64,000 nt of DNA from Hungateiclostridiaceae bacterium UBA1305 (GCA_002307275.1 DBTX01000078.1:62001-126000), one strand, 5' to 3'. Counted from the first letter of the stretch, positions 52,000-61,882 are shown. Notes: generated by a model not told the origin, from the sequence alone. Numbers and translations: made by a program.

Positions 52000-53394
52000 T
52001 TATTTGCCAATGTATTCGATAATCGCATTTACGATCTCTTCAAATTTCATTCCTCTGGATGCTTTGAAATAGATCAGGTCTCCCTCGCTGACGATCTCTT
52101 TCAGTTTACTGATTGCATCCTTCTTGTCCTCAAAATGGTATGCCGGATTTTCCGAGCCCTTTTTCATCGCATTGGAAATCTCAATGGAATCTTTTCCGCA
52201 AGTTATTAGTAAATCTGGATTTTTACCGGTTAATAGTTCCCCGATCTTCCGATGATGATCTACGGAATATTCTCCCAATTCATACATGTCCCCCAGAACA
52301 AGGATCTTCCTTTTGGCCTGCAGCGCATCAACCGCTTCAATTCCGGCTTTCATGGAATCAAAATTGGCATTGTAGGCATCATTGATCAACAGGATATCCT
52401 TTTTCAAGTGTACCTGCTGCATTCTCATATTTTCGTTCTTGTATCCACTGTATCCTTCAACGAACTGTTCCTCCTGCAGGCCCAGTTCCCTGCCGACCGC
52501 CATCGCGCAAAGCGCATTATAGATATTGTGCCTGCCTATGCAATTCAACCTGTATTTTGTATGATCGACATGGAAAACTGTGGACGACTTTTCATTAGAT
52601 ATGTCAGATGCCTGAATATCCACGTCCGTATTTTCGATACCGTATTTTATGACCTTCAGATGATCGCTGGATTCCAGAGTTTTTAAGAATTGGTCATCTC
52701 CATTAACAATTAACGTTCCATTTTCCTTCAGGCCATTCAGGATCTCCTGCTTCGCTTTGAAAATATTCTCCCGCGAGCCCAGAATTCCAATATGCGCGAC
52801 ACCGATGTTCGTAATAACTGCAATATCAGGCTTTGCCAATTTTGACAGCAGGCTGATCTCCCCAAAACTGCTCATACCCATTTCTACAACGCATACTTCT
52901 TCGTCATTCAACCTCAGCAAGGTAAGGGGAAGACCTATTTCGTTATTCAAGTTGCCTTCCGTTTTTAAGATATGGAAGCCTTTCTCCAATACGCTGTGTA
53001 TCATTTCCTTCGTACTTGTCTTGCCAACGCTTCCTGTTACAGCGATCAATTTGACCTGGCTCTTTCTATCTCTGTTATATCCGGCTAATGTCTGCAGTGC
53101 CAAAAGAGTATCGTCGACTTCTATAATAACGATTTCACTGTTCAGACTCATTGCTTCCTGAATCAATTCCTCTCTTCGCGCATATTTCTTTGAAAGAAAG
53201 AATCCGGAGGCCCCTTTTTGTATTGCATCAGGTATATAATCATGGCCGTCAAACTGTTCACCAATCAACGGGATATAGAAATCTCCATTTTTAATTGTCC
53301 GGGTATCTTTCGAAAAATTGCTGAATTCCTTGTTTTCAGCGCCTGCAACTAATTTGCCGCCAACAGCGCCAACCATTTCACTGACATTGAACAT
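52000..53394 (-). CDS. murF: UDP-N-acetylmuramoyl-tripeptide--D-alanyl-D-alanine ligase
   Basis: A 464-residue Mur ligase adding D-Ala-D-Ala to UDP-MurNAc-tripeptide. The ATP loop is AVTGSVGKTSTKEM, the central domain has VVEMGMSSFGEISLLS and INDAYNANFDSMKAG, and the C-terminal Rossmann-like domain ends in YFKASRGMKFEEIV. The frame is open from GTG 53403, but ATG 53394 follows AGGGTGG and fits better. Operon with ddl, whose product it uses. Confidence 0.94.
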   Translation of the reverse strand: MFNVSEMVGAVGGKLVAGAENKEFSNFSKDTRTIKNGDFYIPLIGEQFDGHDYIPDAIQKGASGFFLSKKYARREELIQEAMSLNSEIVIIEVDDTLLALQTLAGYNRDRKSQVKLIAVTGSVGKTSTKEMIHSVLEKGFHILKTEGNLNNEIGLPLTLLRLNDEEVCVVEMGMSSFGEISLLSKLAKPDIAVITNIGVAHIGILGSRENIFKAKQEILNGLKENGTLIVNGDDQFLKTLESSDHLKVIKYGIENTDVDIQASDISNEKSSTVFHVDHTKYRLNCIGRHNIYNALCAMAVGRELGLQEEQFVEGYSGYKNENMRMQQVHLKKDILLINDAYNANFDSMKAGIEAVDALQAKRKILVLGDMYELGEYSVDHHRKIGELLTGKNPDLLITCGKDSIEISNAMKKGSENPAYHFEDKKDAISKLKEIVSEGDLIYFKASRGMKFEEIVNAIIEYIGK

Positions 53395-53591
53395 AAATAC
53401 CACCCTAAAATAAAGTATGAAGCCCGGAGCAAAAGGCTGTTCGTTCCCATATATTCATTATACTCGCTATGAAACGCGATATGCTCCCGATACTTTTTAT
53501 TAATTCTTATCCGCGAAGCATGCCCCCTAATTATACCACGAAACATGCATGCAGGCCATCGGGCAATAATATGACCTAGAAATCTGCTCAA

Positions 53592-53618
53592 CAAAAAAGA
53601 CCCGGTATAACCAGGTCT
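53592..53618 (-). terminator. Terminator of the XRE gene
   Basis: AGACCTGGT and ACCGGGTCT (minus strand) form a stem with a tight loop and one mismatch, followed by six T. The remainder of the 53404-53713 gap carries nothing recognised. Confidence 0.75.
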
Positions 53619-53713
53619 GGTGCTATCTCCATCTTGCTATTCGCTGATATGTAATCTGGATTCCAATGCATCTTCTTTCTGCAGGATGATTTTGGTGGCA
53701 ATATGAGATGAAT

Positions 53714-54394
53714 TTATTTTACGCAGCCTCCGTGAAACATGCATTCATATACTTTCATGTCATTTCGGAAAATTTCCTCATATCCGTTAAACCATTCAAA
53801 CTCCCCGTTAACAACGCAATGATAGGCGAATTCTCCATTCCTGTATACCAAAGGCCCACGGTAAGGAAATTCCCTGGGGACCAATAACAGACACTCTTTT
53901 AAAAAGTCTCCCGAAAATCCGTCGGCAATAATCCGGCCGGTATAATTCATTGACCAAAAGGGCGCTTCTTCACACCACAATGCTTCTTCCCCGGAAAACT
54001 TTTCACCCCCCAGATAGGTATCAATATACTTAAGATTATTTTCTATATAGCATAAGTCATGCGATTTTGGTCTCGAGGGGGCACTTTCAGCCCCATGCCC
54101 CGCATAACAGACTTTTTTTGCCTGACATAAGAACTCTATTATTTTTTCGTTATTCATATCAGGCAGTTTGGTATATTGATAGGAACAATCCTCATCACTA
54201 AAATCTTTAACAAGCCTGTCCATGCTTATCCCAAAGTAATCGCTCAGGACAATCAGTTTATCCATATCAGGACACGACTGCCCCGCTTCCCATTTTGCTA
54301 CCGCCTGCCTTGACACCCCTATTCTTTCCGCCAGTTTTTCCTGGGACAGTTCCTTTTCTTTTCTTAACACGAGTAGTTTGTCTTGAAATTTCAT
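53714..54394 (-). CDS. XRE-family regulator with DUF5680-type C-terminal domain
   Basis: About 226 residues. An N-terminal Cro/CI helix-turn-helix (LSQEKLAERIGVSRQAVAKW with EAGQSCPDMDKL) is followed by a C-terminal domain, about 85-226, of the DUF5680 kind (YIDTYLGGEKFSGEEALW, WSMNYTGRIIADGFSGDFL). The fold suggests ligand or protein sensing. Several starts are possible (GTG 54403, ATG 54400, ATG 54394). It is surrounded by gene debris. Confidence 0.78.
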   Translation of the reverse strand: MKFQDKLLVLRKEKELSQEKLAERIGVSRQAVAKWEAGQSCPDMDKLIVLSDYFGISMDRLVKDFSDEDCSYQYTKLPDMNNEKIIEFLCQAKKVCYAGHGAESAPSRPKSHDLCYIENNLKYIDTYLGGEKFSGEEALWCEEAPFWSMNYTGRIIADGFSGDFLKECLLLVPREFPYRGPLVYRNGEFAYHCVVNGEFEWFNGYEEIFRNDMKVYECMFHGGCVK

Positions 54395-54489
54395 TTTCAT
54401 CACCCCAGCTAATCATATAAGAAAAACTGACGGATTTCCACCAACCGCGAATAACATTTTTGACAACCGCTGGTTACAGAGTTCCATCG

Positions 54490-54555
54490 GTGATCTCCCA
54501 AAGAGTAGCATATTTCATCCTGCGGGAAATCAAAAAACATAGGTCTCATTACGAC
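54490..54555 (-). pseudogene. Shard of a second GH31 glycosidase gene
   Basis: About 22 codons read MRPMFFDFPQDEICYSLGDH. The live GH31 gene 0.8 kb upstream has MRPMFFDYPQDEICYSLGDQ at about 55302-55367 in the same orientation. Nothing else of the enzyme is left on either side. This is the remnant of a tandem or second copy removed by deletion. Confidence 0.75.
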
Positions 54556-54610
54556 GTTTGCAGATATACATAGCACAATATCTCCATTCGTACGGAAATT
54601 TGGAAGCTAT

Positions 54611-54865
54611 TTAGTCCGCTTGCAGAGATTTTGCAAGTCCTTTTGCAATGGCTGTTTTTGTATCATTGGCATCTTTCCGATCCGTGAATATTCCAATGAA
54701 ACAAGTGGCAATCAGTATAATCGCTGCAAGGAGGAAAACCTTATCGAAGGAGTCCGCAATCTTATTGTTCTTGTCTGTGGTTATTTTGTTCATTACATTT
54801 TGAATTTCACTTTCCTGCCCGGCAAGCCCAACACCAGAAGCCAGCTTCGCCGCGGTTGACGGCAT
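54611..54865 (-). pseudogene. C-terminal fragment of an MFS (DHA2-like) transporter
   Basis: 84 codons ending KGLAKSLQAD. They contain a soluble stretch (SEIQNVMNKITTDKNNKIAD) and one last membrane helix (KVFLLAAIILIATCFIGIF), as at the end of EmrB/QacA-type 14-helix pumps. No upstream helices exist. On the opposite strand 54850-54974 reads DGIQDELAFGQSPVINHDVL to LRKRKKN and a stop, another unrecognised gene tail abutting it. The abutment suggests a deletion or rearrangement junction. Confidence 0.5.
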
Positions 54866-55095
54866 TCAGGACGAACTTGCTTTCGGTCAAAGTCCCGTTA
54901 TTAACCACGACGTTCTCGTGGATGATTGTGCGCGATTAATCACGTCTATGCTCAGGAAAAGGAAGAAAAATTAAAACAAAGAGGCAAAACCGAAATGGTC
55001 CGACCTCTTTGCAGCAATTCACCTATGCTTTACATCAATATAATATAGGACAGATATTCAATCGGCCTTTTTAGGGCGGTGATCGGCGTACCATG

Positions 55096-57069
55096 TCATA
55101 CAAATAAATCCAGGCATTCGCTTCCTTTTTTCACAAAAGCAATAAATTGATCAAGTTCAGCGTGCACATCCACATAACAGCTGCCTGTATACTCCTTCTT
55201 ATCATTCACATCAATCCAGGAACCTGAAGGAAGATATACCTTGCGGTCCGTCTGCCCTTGATTGACAATTGGCGCAAACAGGATATCCTCCCCGAACATA
55301 TATTGATCTCCAAGGGAGTAGCATATTTCATCCTGCGGATAATCAAAGAACATAGGCCTCATAACAGGTGCACCTGTTTTACTGGCTATATCCATATACT
55401 TGTGGATATAGGGGCGCAGGCGTTCGCGAAGCTCAATCAATTTTTTCAGAATTGGATAAGCTTTTTCACCAAAGCTCCATATCTCATTATCTCCACCGCT
55501 CTTTTCCTTAACTCCAGGATTGCGCTCCGGCTGACCGGGAGTGCGTTTTCTTGCACCGTGAAGTCTGGTAACAGAGCAGAAGACACCAAATTGGAACCAG
55601 CGTACAATCAATTCCTTGAAATAATCACTTTCAATGTCTGCTCCCCAGAAACCACCGATATCACTGTTCCACCAGGGAATACCGCACATTGCCATATTCA
55701 ATCCTGTTTTCACACTCATGCGCAGGGCTTCAAAGGTAGAGGGTAGATCACCGGACCACACCAATGCACCAAATTTCTGACTTCCGATCCATGCTGCACG
55801 GGTTAGGGAAATAATCTCGGTTTCCCCGACTTTTTTAAGTCCCTCATAGAAAAGCTGGCTATAGTAATATGGATATATAAGCCCGACTTCTTCGCCGTTT
55901 CCTCTAGAAAAACGTATATTGTCAAAATGGGCCGGCTGGATATCCGGCTCGGCCTGATCCAGCCAATAGCTTTTTATCCCATTCTTATAATAGTTGTCAT
56001 ATACTTTTGACCATACAAATTCTCTGGTTTCCGGATTGCTGGGATCAAAATAGGTTTGCAGTCCATAGAACGGGAATATGCCGTATTGCCCTCTTTCCGT
56101 CCTTAACAGCATGTTCCGTTCATCCATATGCTTAAAATTTTCACTGGCCTGATTAATCGTCGGCCAAATAGATACAATAGGTTTGATTCCCATTTCCTCT
56201 AATTCATCGCACATCTTTTTAGGATCCGGCCAATATTTCGGATCCATTTTCCATTCGCCCTGCTCTGTCCAATGAAAATAATCAATGATAATAGCGGAAA
56301 TAGGAATACCACGCTTTTTATATTCTCTGGCGACAGTAAGCAGTTCCTCCTGATCCTCATATCTTAATTTGCATTGCCAAAAGCCGGATGCCCATGACGG
56401 AAACACAGGTGCGTGGCCTGTCAGATCGGCATATTTAGCCATTATCTCTGCAGGAGTATCACCGGCAATCACAAGGTAATCGATCTGTTTTGTGGAGTTT
56501 GCTTCCCAAAGGGAATGATTATTGGTCAACTCACAGCGGCCGATGGCAGGATTGTTCCATAAAAATCCGTAGCCCCTTGAGGAATATACAAAAGGAATGG
56601 AGGATTTCGTATTCATTTGAATCAACTGACTTGATGAACCTTTTAAATCAAAACAATCATTCTGCTCCTGTCCCAGTCCGTAAAAATGCTCCTGTTCGTT
56701 CGGTTGGAATATTACCGTAGCGCGATGATTATCTGCACCTAAAGACCGATATTCCCTGTATCTTCCATTAAACGCCATCTCCGAACGCTCAGTAAGAATC
56801 TCCAACCCATGCTTATAGTATATTATCATGCCGCTGGAAAACATTTCGGCTGAAATCTTGCCATTTGTAATGACTGCTTTGTCATTTTCTACTACTGCTG
56901 TACACTCTGTTGCCGGCTGTGGAAGCAGATTCCAGTCTTCATCCGTCAGTCTCGCATTCGGGGAGGCTTTAAACCGAAGGCCATCTGTTCCCCATGGTTC
57001 GATGACAGCAAGTTCATCTCTTTTTTGAAACAGGATTTTATTTCCCTGTACTGTTAATACACCCATCAT
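55096..57069 (-). CDS. GH31 alpha-glycosidase (alpha-xylosidase/alpha-glucosidase type)
   Basis: A 657-residue family 31 glycoside hydrolase. N-terminal beta-sandwich domains (NEQEHFYGLGQEQN) lead to a TIM barrel. The nucleophile Asp is in KSYWLDQAEPDIQ and the acid/base Asp in ALVWSGDLPSTFEALR; PSWASGFWQCKLRY begins the barrel. There is no signal peptide, so imported oligosaccharides are cleaved in the cytosol. Substrate specificity within GH31 is open. It is divergent from an AraC regulator 141 bases away, which should control it. Confidence 0.93.
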   Translation of the reverse strand: MMGVLTVQGNKILFQKRDELAVIEPWGTDGLRFKASPNARLTDEDWNLLPQPATECTAVVENDKAVITNGKISAEMFSSGMIIYYKHGLEILTERSEMAFNGRYREYRSLGADNHRATVIFQPNEQEHFYGLGQEQNDCFDLKGSSSQLIQMNTKSSIPFVYSSRGYGFLWNNPAIGRCELTNNHSLWEANSTKQIDYLVIAGDTPAEIMAKYADLTGHAPVFPSWASGFWQCKLRYEDQEELLTVAREYKKRGIPISAIIIDYFHWTEQGEWKMDPKYWPDPKKMCDELEEMGIKPIVSIWPTINQASENFKHMDERNMLLRTERGQYGIFPFYGLQTYFDPSNPETREFVWSKVYDNYYKNGIKSYWLDQAEPDIQPAHFDNIRFSRGNGEEVGLIYPYYYSQLFYEGLKKVGETEIISLTRAAWIGSQKFGALVWSGDLPSTFEALRMSVKTGLNMAMCGIPWWNSDIGGFWGADIESDYFKELIVRWFQFGVFCSVTRLHGARKRTPGQPERNPGVKEKSGGDNEIWSFGEKAYPILKKLIELRERLRPYIHKYMDIASKTGAPVMRPMFFDYPQDEICYSLGDQYMFGEDILFAPIVNQGQTDRKVYLPSGSWIDVNDKKEYTGSCYVDVHAELDQFIAFVKKGSECLDLFV

Positions 57070-57210
57070 ATCACCCCTATCAATTATTCTTAGTTATTCC
57101 TCTTTCATTTTTTCCTTTTCATGCTATAGTTATAATATACTGCTATACAGGCTGCAAATCTTACATAATCGTGCTCTATTATTGCACTATTATACGATTG
57201 GAGTCCAGAA

Positions 57211-58074
57211 ATGAATCATTATGATCTGAAAGAAAAGGCACACCACGGTACAAGGGAATTTCCCATTGAAGTCTATCGCGCCACAGGCACAATGGCATCC
57301 TATCACTGGCATGCTGAATGTGAATTGATCTATATCACTTCAGGCAGTGCCTGCATACGGATCGGTGTAAATATCTTTGAACTGAAGGAAGGCGAGTGTG
57401 CTTTTGTAAAAGCAAATGCTCTTCATTCTATTTCAACAGAAGACAATGCCAATTTTGGTTTTTATGCTGTTGTATTCCATCCATCATTACTTTTTTCAGA
57501 TGTTGATATCTGCAGCGAGTATCTATCCCCCAAGTATGTTATCAGCAGCAGATTTTCTCCGAAAGATGCTGGGAATGCTGGAAGTGATGCTGAAAATGAT
57601 GTAATTGAAGCAGTAAAATTACTTTGTCATATTTATGTAGATAAACCTTTTGCTTATACACTTAAGGTTAAATCCCAATTATACTTTATCTTTTCCCATA
57701 TCTTTGAGTGTGGTTTATTTCATATGGAAGATAACTTTGAGAATAAAAAGACTGCGGATAAGCTTGAGAAAGTAATTAAATACATCCATGCCAACTGCCT
57801 TTCTTCCCTTCATGTAGAAGAGCTTGCTCATGCGTCCGGTTACAGCGTATCCCATTTTACCCGTTTTTTCAAGGAACTCACCGGGAAAACCCCTGTTGAG
57901 TATATCAACCGACAGAGAATCTATCATGCCTGCGAAATGTTGAAAGAGACAGACCTCAGTGTACTTGAAGTATCCCTGGCCTGCGGCTTTGAACATGCAG
58001 GCTATTTTATAAAAACTTTTAAAAAGCATACAGGGTATACACCTTATAAGTACAAATCTTTCCGTAAAATCTGA
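57211..58074 (+). CDS. AraC-family regulator of the GH31 gene
   Basis: A 287-residue protein. The cupin sensor contains YHWHAECELIYITSGS, and ECAFVKANALHSISTEDN is the second cupin motif. The C-terminal double helix-turn-helix has HVEELAHASGYSVSHFTRFF and VSLACGFEHAGYFIKTFKK. Its divergent arrangement with the GH31 gene and cupin type suggest induction by a sugar. A TATAAT at 57131-57136 lies in the shared intergenic region. Confidence 0.92.
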   Translation: MNHYDLKEKAHHGTREFPIEVYRATGTMASYHWHAECELIYITSGSACIRIGVNIFELKEGECAFVKANALHSISTEDNANFGFYAVVFHPSLLFSDVDICSEYLSPKYVISSRFSPKDAGNAGSDAENDVIEAVKLLCHIYVDKPFAYTLKVKSQLYFIFSHIFECGLFHMEDNFENKKTADKLEKVIKYIHANCLSSLHVEELAHASGYSVSHFTRFFKELTGKTPVEYINRQRIYHACEMLKETDLSVLEVSLACGFEHAGYFIKTFKKHTGYTPYKYKSFRKI

Positions 58075-58153
58075 AACTTTTGACTGAGCAAGGTTGATTT
58101 TAATGCCAAACTCTCTCCGGAGAATAACCGGCCATCGCAATCAAGCATTGCTA

Positions 58154-58828
58154 TCAGTCTGAAAACAAATCTGCTTTACCGTCCTTTATGGCATTGATCA
58201 TATCATCAACACTCTTTAAAGGTCTTGAAAGCTGTAATCCGGAGAATCTGTTAAGCTTACCGGTATGATTGTCGGAACCTGCGGTTTTCAATAGTTTATA
58301 ATTATCAGCATATTCCTCTGCCAATCTATTTTCAAAATCAGTTCTGCATGCATTATCTATTTCAACAGCATCCACCTTTCGGGGCAATAGCCTGATCATG
58401 GCTATATAGTCGGCCTCACGAAACGGATGTGCATGAACAATAAACCCGCCATACTTATGTACAAGATCGCAGTATTCATTTACATCAATCCGAACTACTT
58501 CAGAATGATCCAGCAGCCATTCCTTATTAAGACCATATGTCAGCAAATCTGTTCCCTGGTAAGAATACTCCCATCCAAAAAAAACATCTGTTCCAATTCT
58601 TTTACCTTCCTGATACGCATTTTCATATCCCCGGCAAAACAGTTCAATCCGCTCTTCCCAGGGCAATTCTCCGGGAACCGTTGTGTTGCCATTAAGGAAA
58701 TGGTCCGTTATGCAAATTCCGCTATATCCATATTCCTTATAAACCTGAATAAGTTCGGCTGCCATAATTCTCCCACATTTGCTGACTTCCGCTGTATGAG
58801 CATGTGTCTCGTATTTGTAATTATTCAT
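58154..58828 (-). CDS. PHP-domain phosphoesterase
   Basis: A 224-residue polymerase-histidinol-phosphatase fold. Metal motifs are YETHAHTAEVSKCG, ITDHFL, FIVHAHPFRE and AGSDNHTG. ATG 58828 follows GGGAGAAGGAATAT, so the longer frame is rejected. It lies directly downstream of the MATE gene and may be co-transcribed. Substrates of stand-alone PHP proteins include histidinol phosphate and nucleotides; not determined here. Confidence 0.85.
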   Translation of the reverse strand: MNNYKYETHAHTAEVSKCGRIMAAELIQVYKEYGYSGICITDHFLNGNTTVPGELPWEERIELFCRGYENAYQEGKRIGTDVFFGWEYSYQGTDLLTYGLNKEWLLDHSEVVRIDVNEYCDLVHKYGGFIVHAHPFREADYIAMIRLLPRKVDAVEIDNACRTDFENRLAEEYADNYKLLKTAGSDNHTGKLNRFSGLQLSRPLKSVDDMINAIKDGKADLFSD

Positions 58829-58872
58829 ATATTCCTTCTCCCTTACTGTGTGTGTAGTGCATGCATATAACC

Positions 58873-60237
58873 TCACGGTATGTTTTTAGCTGCGACCAAT
58901 GATTTATTTTTCCATTTCCCCTGCTTATATCGTATGACACTTGCAACTGCTGTAATAAACCAGGTCAAACCGGTCGTTGACCATATGCTCCAGACTCCGA
59001 TTGCAGGAATCATCGCCAGAATTGTTGCGAATCCAACTCTCCCCACAACTTCCACTATACCGTTGATCATGGAATAAAAGGCATCTCCGGTACCATTCAG
59101 CAGTCCTCTTGTAATAAAAATCATTCCAACAGCAAAGTACATACAGCTGGTAATCTTAATTGCCTTTGCCCCAAGAACGATCACGGCTTCATCCTTAACA
59201 AATATTCCCATAACAGCATGCCCTCCGAACTGCGCTGCCAGCAGTGCCGCAATACTAAAAACAGCTACAATTAAAATACTGCTGTGATATCCCTTCTTCA
59301 CACGCTCCAGCTTGTTTGCCCCCATATTTTGTCCTGCAAAGGTAGCCATGGCTGAACTTAAAGAACTGAAAGGAAGCAGGATCAGTTGCTCTATTCTGCT
59401 GGTGGCTGTATAGGCTGCAACGGCTATCTCTCCAAAGCCATTTACCACTCTCTGCAATGCTATTAGTGATAAGGCAATCATTGAGTTTTGCAATGCTACA
59501 GGAATACCGACTTTTATACATTTCATAATAATCGGCAAGTTTACTTTCATGTGTTCTTTCTTAAATCGGAAGTATGGATTATTCCGGAATGCAAATACAG
59601 CACAGCCCAAAGCAGCCATTGCCTGGGATATTACAGTGGCACAGGCTGCTCCTTCCACACCAAACCCAAGCTTAAGAACAAATAATAAATCCAGCGAAAC
59701 ATTCAACGCACAGGAAATAATTAAGAAAATCAGCGGTGTCTTTGAATCTCCCAGAGCCCTGAGTATGGCGGCAATAGCATTATAGGCAGCCATTGCCAGC
59801 ATGCCGCCGGAGGATATTCTTAAAAATCTGGTGGAATCCTCCAAAATTTCCGGCGGAGTATTCAGCGCTTGTAAAATTATACGGGCACAGGAAGAGGTTA
59901 TAATGCTCATTATTATCCCGGATACAGCTATCACATAAATTGCATTGGCTATAGCTCTTTTTACATCCTCTTCCTTTTTTGCGCCAAAGAACTGTGAGAC
60001 CACTATACTTACTCCAATGGCTAATCCCATACACAGAGAAAAAGCCAGAAATTGTATGGAGCTTGTTGCTCCTACGGCTGCAAGTGCATTCGCACCTAAA
60101 TACTTCCCTACAACGATTGAATTAATTATATTGTAGAACTGTTGAAATACATTTCCAATGAGCATCGGCAGTGAAAATTGTATCAGAAGTTTAACTTCAT
60201 TTCCTTCGGTCATATCTTGTGCATAATTGATTGACAT
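58873..60237 (-). CDS. MATE-family multidrug/Na+ efflux transporter
   Basis: A 454-residue protein with twelve helices in two halves. The start of helix 1 is EVKLLIQFSLPMLIGNVFQQ and the repeat half begins near IPVALQNSMIALSLIALQ. ATG 60237 is preceded by AGGGAGCAAA; the 44-residue upstream extension has no membrane-protein character and is rejected. It exports cationic drugs or metabolites in exchange for Na+ or H+. Confidence 0.92.
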   Translation of the reverse strand: MSINYAQDMTEGNEVKLLIQFSLPMLIGNVFQQFYNIINSIVVGKYLGANALAAVGATSSIQFLAFSLCMGLAIGVSIVVSQFFGAKKEEDVKRAIANAIYVIAVSGIIMSIITSSCARIILQALNTPPEILEDSTRFLRISSGGMLAMAAYNAIAAILRALGDSKTPLIFLIISCALNVSLDLLFVLKLGFGVEGAACATVISQAMAALGCAVFAFRNNPYFRFKKEHMKVNLPIIMKCIKVGIPVALQNSMIALSLIALQRVVNGFGEIAVAAYTATSRIEQLILLPFSSLSSAMATFAGQNMGANKLERVKKGYHSSILIVAVFSIAALLAAQFGGHAVMGIFVKDEAVIVLGAKAIKITSCMYFAVGMIFITRGLLNGTGDAFYSMINGIVEVVGRVGFATILAMIPAIGVWSIWSTTGLTWFITAVASVIRYKQGKWKNKSLVAAKNIP

Positions 60238-60537
60238 ATTTTGCTCCCTAGTTAGTTGCAGTTCCTGTAAATCTTTATAATTAGAAATATCATAACTCTT
60301 TGGATTCTGGATCTCGATATTTCCAAGCCATAAAGTATATTGACTTGATTTTGAGCCATCAAATATCAACTCATCGGCAGTGTCCGATTTACTACAAACT
60401 TTTGCCTAATTATATCATATATAGTGTCATCAATAGGCTAAATAAATCTACCTGAATCAGCTTACTTTACTCAACTAAGCCCTTGAGATAAATAGCATAA
60501 TCAGCATAACAGATTCTATGACTTGCACTTCGGATTA

Positions 60538-61389
60538 CTATGATTCCTTCATATGCCTGAATATTTGTTGTGCCATTGTCTTATAATCATGTTCCACTTC
60601 AGGTATTTCTGTTTGCAAGACCGCCCACAGGGCATTCCAGAAGGATACTACAAAAGTCATCTGTTCCAGGCTTTTCAGCATACCTATATCATATTGTCCA
60701 AAATACTGTTGAAGGAATTCTTCTTTCTGCGCTTGAGAATAGAACATGCAAGCACTGGACAAATCAAAAAAGATGTCTCCCATTCCTGTATACTCCCAAT
60801 CAAGAAGCCTTACTGTTCCATCATCTATAAAGTTATTCGGAAAGGGATCATTATGACACAATCCGAAGTGTTCCTGTTTGTTTTTCTCTCTTTCCTGCTT
60901 TATTGCATATAACTTATGAAGCAACTGGTCCAAATAATCAGGAAGCTCTAAATTGTTCTTGTTAGAAAATTGGATTCTATTTTCAATATCTTTATATGGA
61001 CAAAACTCATATGGAATAGGTGATAAATGATGTACCTTCCTTAATGTATCTGCAATACGGCTTATGTTTTCACTTGTTGCTGCATCTTCATTTGACCATT
61101 TCTTTCCTTCAATGTATTTAGTAATCATATTTCCGGTTTCAGTTGAAAAGTAGATTATTTCCGCACCTACACCTATTGCAGCTGCTGCCTTCATTGCAGC
61201 AAGTTCAGCGTATCTGTTAATCCCAAGCTTATAAGAATTTTTACCGCTTATTCGAATTGCATATTTGATATTATCCTTAGATATAATATAATTCTGATTG
61301 GTCAAACCATCTTTTTGATATTCAATAGAAATATCAGAGATCTCCCAATTTAAATTGTCCTTAATTAAATTACTAATTATCTCATTCAT
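60538..61389 (-). CDS. Choline-kinase/LicA-like phosphotransferase
   Basis: A 283-residue APH-fold kinase. Brenner's motif is LCHNDPFPNNF (catalytic Asp and Asn) and the metal Asp is in RLLDWEYTGMGD. The N-lobe has an N-terminal DGLTNQNYII and a Lys in YAIRISGK. Choline, ethanolamine or an aminosugar may be the substrate. LicA-type kinases decorate cell-wall polymers. It stands alone. Confidence 0.82.
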   Translation of the reverse strand: MNEIISNLIKDNLNWEISDISIEYQKDGLTNQNYIISKDNIKYAIRISGKNSYKLGINRYAELAAMKAAAAIGVGAEIIYFSTETGNMITKYIEGKKWSNEDAATSENISRIADTLRKVHHLSPIPYEFCPYKDIENRIQFSNKNNLELPDYLDQLLHKLYAIKQEREKNKQEHFGLCHNDPFPNNFIDDGTVRLLDWEYTGMGDIFFDLSSACMFYSQAQKEEFLQQYFGQYDIGMLKSLEQMTFVVSFWNALWAVLQTEIPEVEHDYKTMAQQIFRHMKES

Positions 61390-61740
61390 ATCACATGATC
61401 CTCCAAAAAATAATTCCTGATAGAATAATGTTAACAGAAAATCCGAATGTTAAAAATATAGATTTCTATCTTAGATTTGTAATATCTTAACTTTTTAGCG
61501 ATTATCTACTGTAAATAATTCTATACTTCTCTTAATAATGCTCACATGTGAACATCATTTGTGATACGTCCCGCTGTGACAGCAGCAAATGCGTAAACAT
61601 GATATCCGGTTTCTGCCGGCATTTCAGATCCAGATACCTTGTATGTGCATGAGCACAAAAAATTTTGTGCTTGAATTTATTGAAATCGGTTATTAACATG
61701 TTATGATATAGAATATATAATGTAGCAGATTTTTTATGGC
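61390..61740. other. Gap with a palindrome and promoter but no ORF
   Basis: AT-rich gap. AGCACAAAA and TTTTGTGCT (61652-61671) form an inverted repeat. A good promoter follows (see the separate entry). No protein-coding frame was recognised. Confidence 0.5.
61652..61707 (+). promoter_or_regulatory. Palindrome and sigma-A-like promoter without a gene
   Basis: Inverted repeat 61652-61671 (arms of nine bases, two-base spacer), then TTGAAA (61680-61685), 16 bases, TATGAT (61702-61707). Transcription would start near 61714 and meet the terminator at 61741 within about 30 bases. Confidence 0.5.
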
Positions 61741-61795
61741 AAAGGGGCCTGTCCGAATGAATTCCACAAAGGATTCATTCGGGCAGGCCCCTTTT
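61741..61795. terminator. Very strong bidirectional hairpin terminator
   Basis: AAAGGGGCCTGTCCGAATGA (61741-61760) and the matching arm ending GGGCAGGCCCCTTTT form a stem of about 21 pairs with one G-U or mismatch, A and T tracts at both ends, and a short loop. Confidence 0.85.
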
Positions 61796-61796
61796 G

Positions 61797-61882
61797 CTAT
61801 CTGATCATTACCGCCCGGGAACTAACAGACGCAATGGCAATCATGAATGAGATTCTGAACGAAGTGGATAGTTGGATTGGCT
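61797..61882 (+). pseudogene. Tail of a class III aminotransferase-like gene
   Basis: A frame without a start reads IITARELTDAMAIMNEILNE to a stop, resembling the end of class III (ornithine/GABA-type) aminotransferases (I-T-x-x-E-L-D-x-A-x-x-I-L). It is very short, so this is tentative. It overlaps the next remnant in another frame. Confidence 0.3.

Noticed and set aside
50978..53394. A van-type (D-Ala-D-Lac or D-Ala-D-Ser) resistance cluster
   Set aside because: The ligase loop has the D-Ala-D-Ala-type Tyr, and no VanH, VanX, VanT or VanRS-like genes are adjacent.
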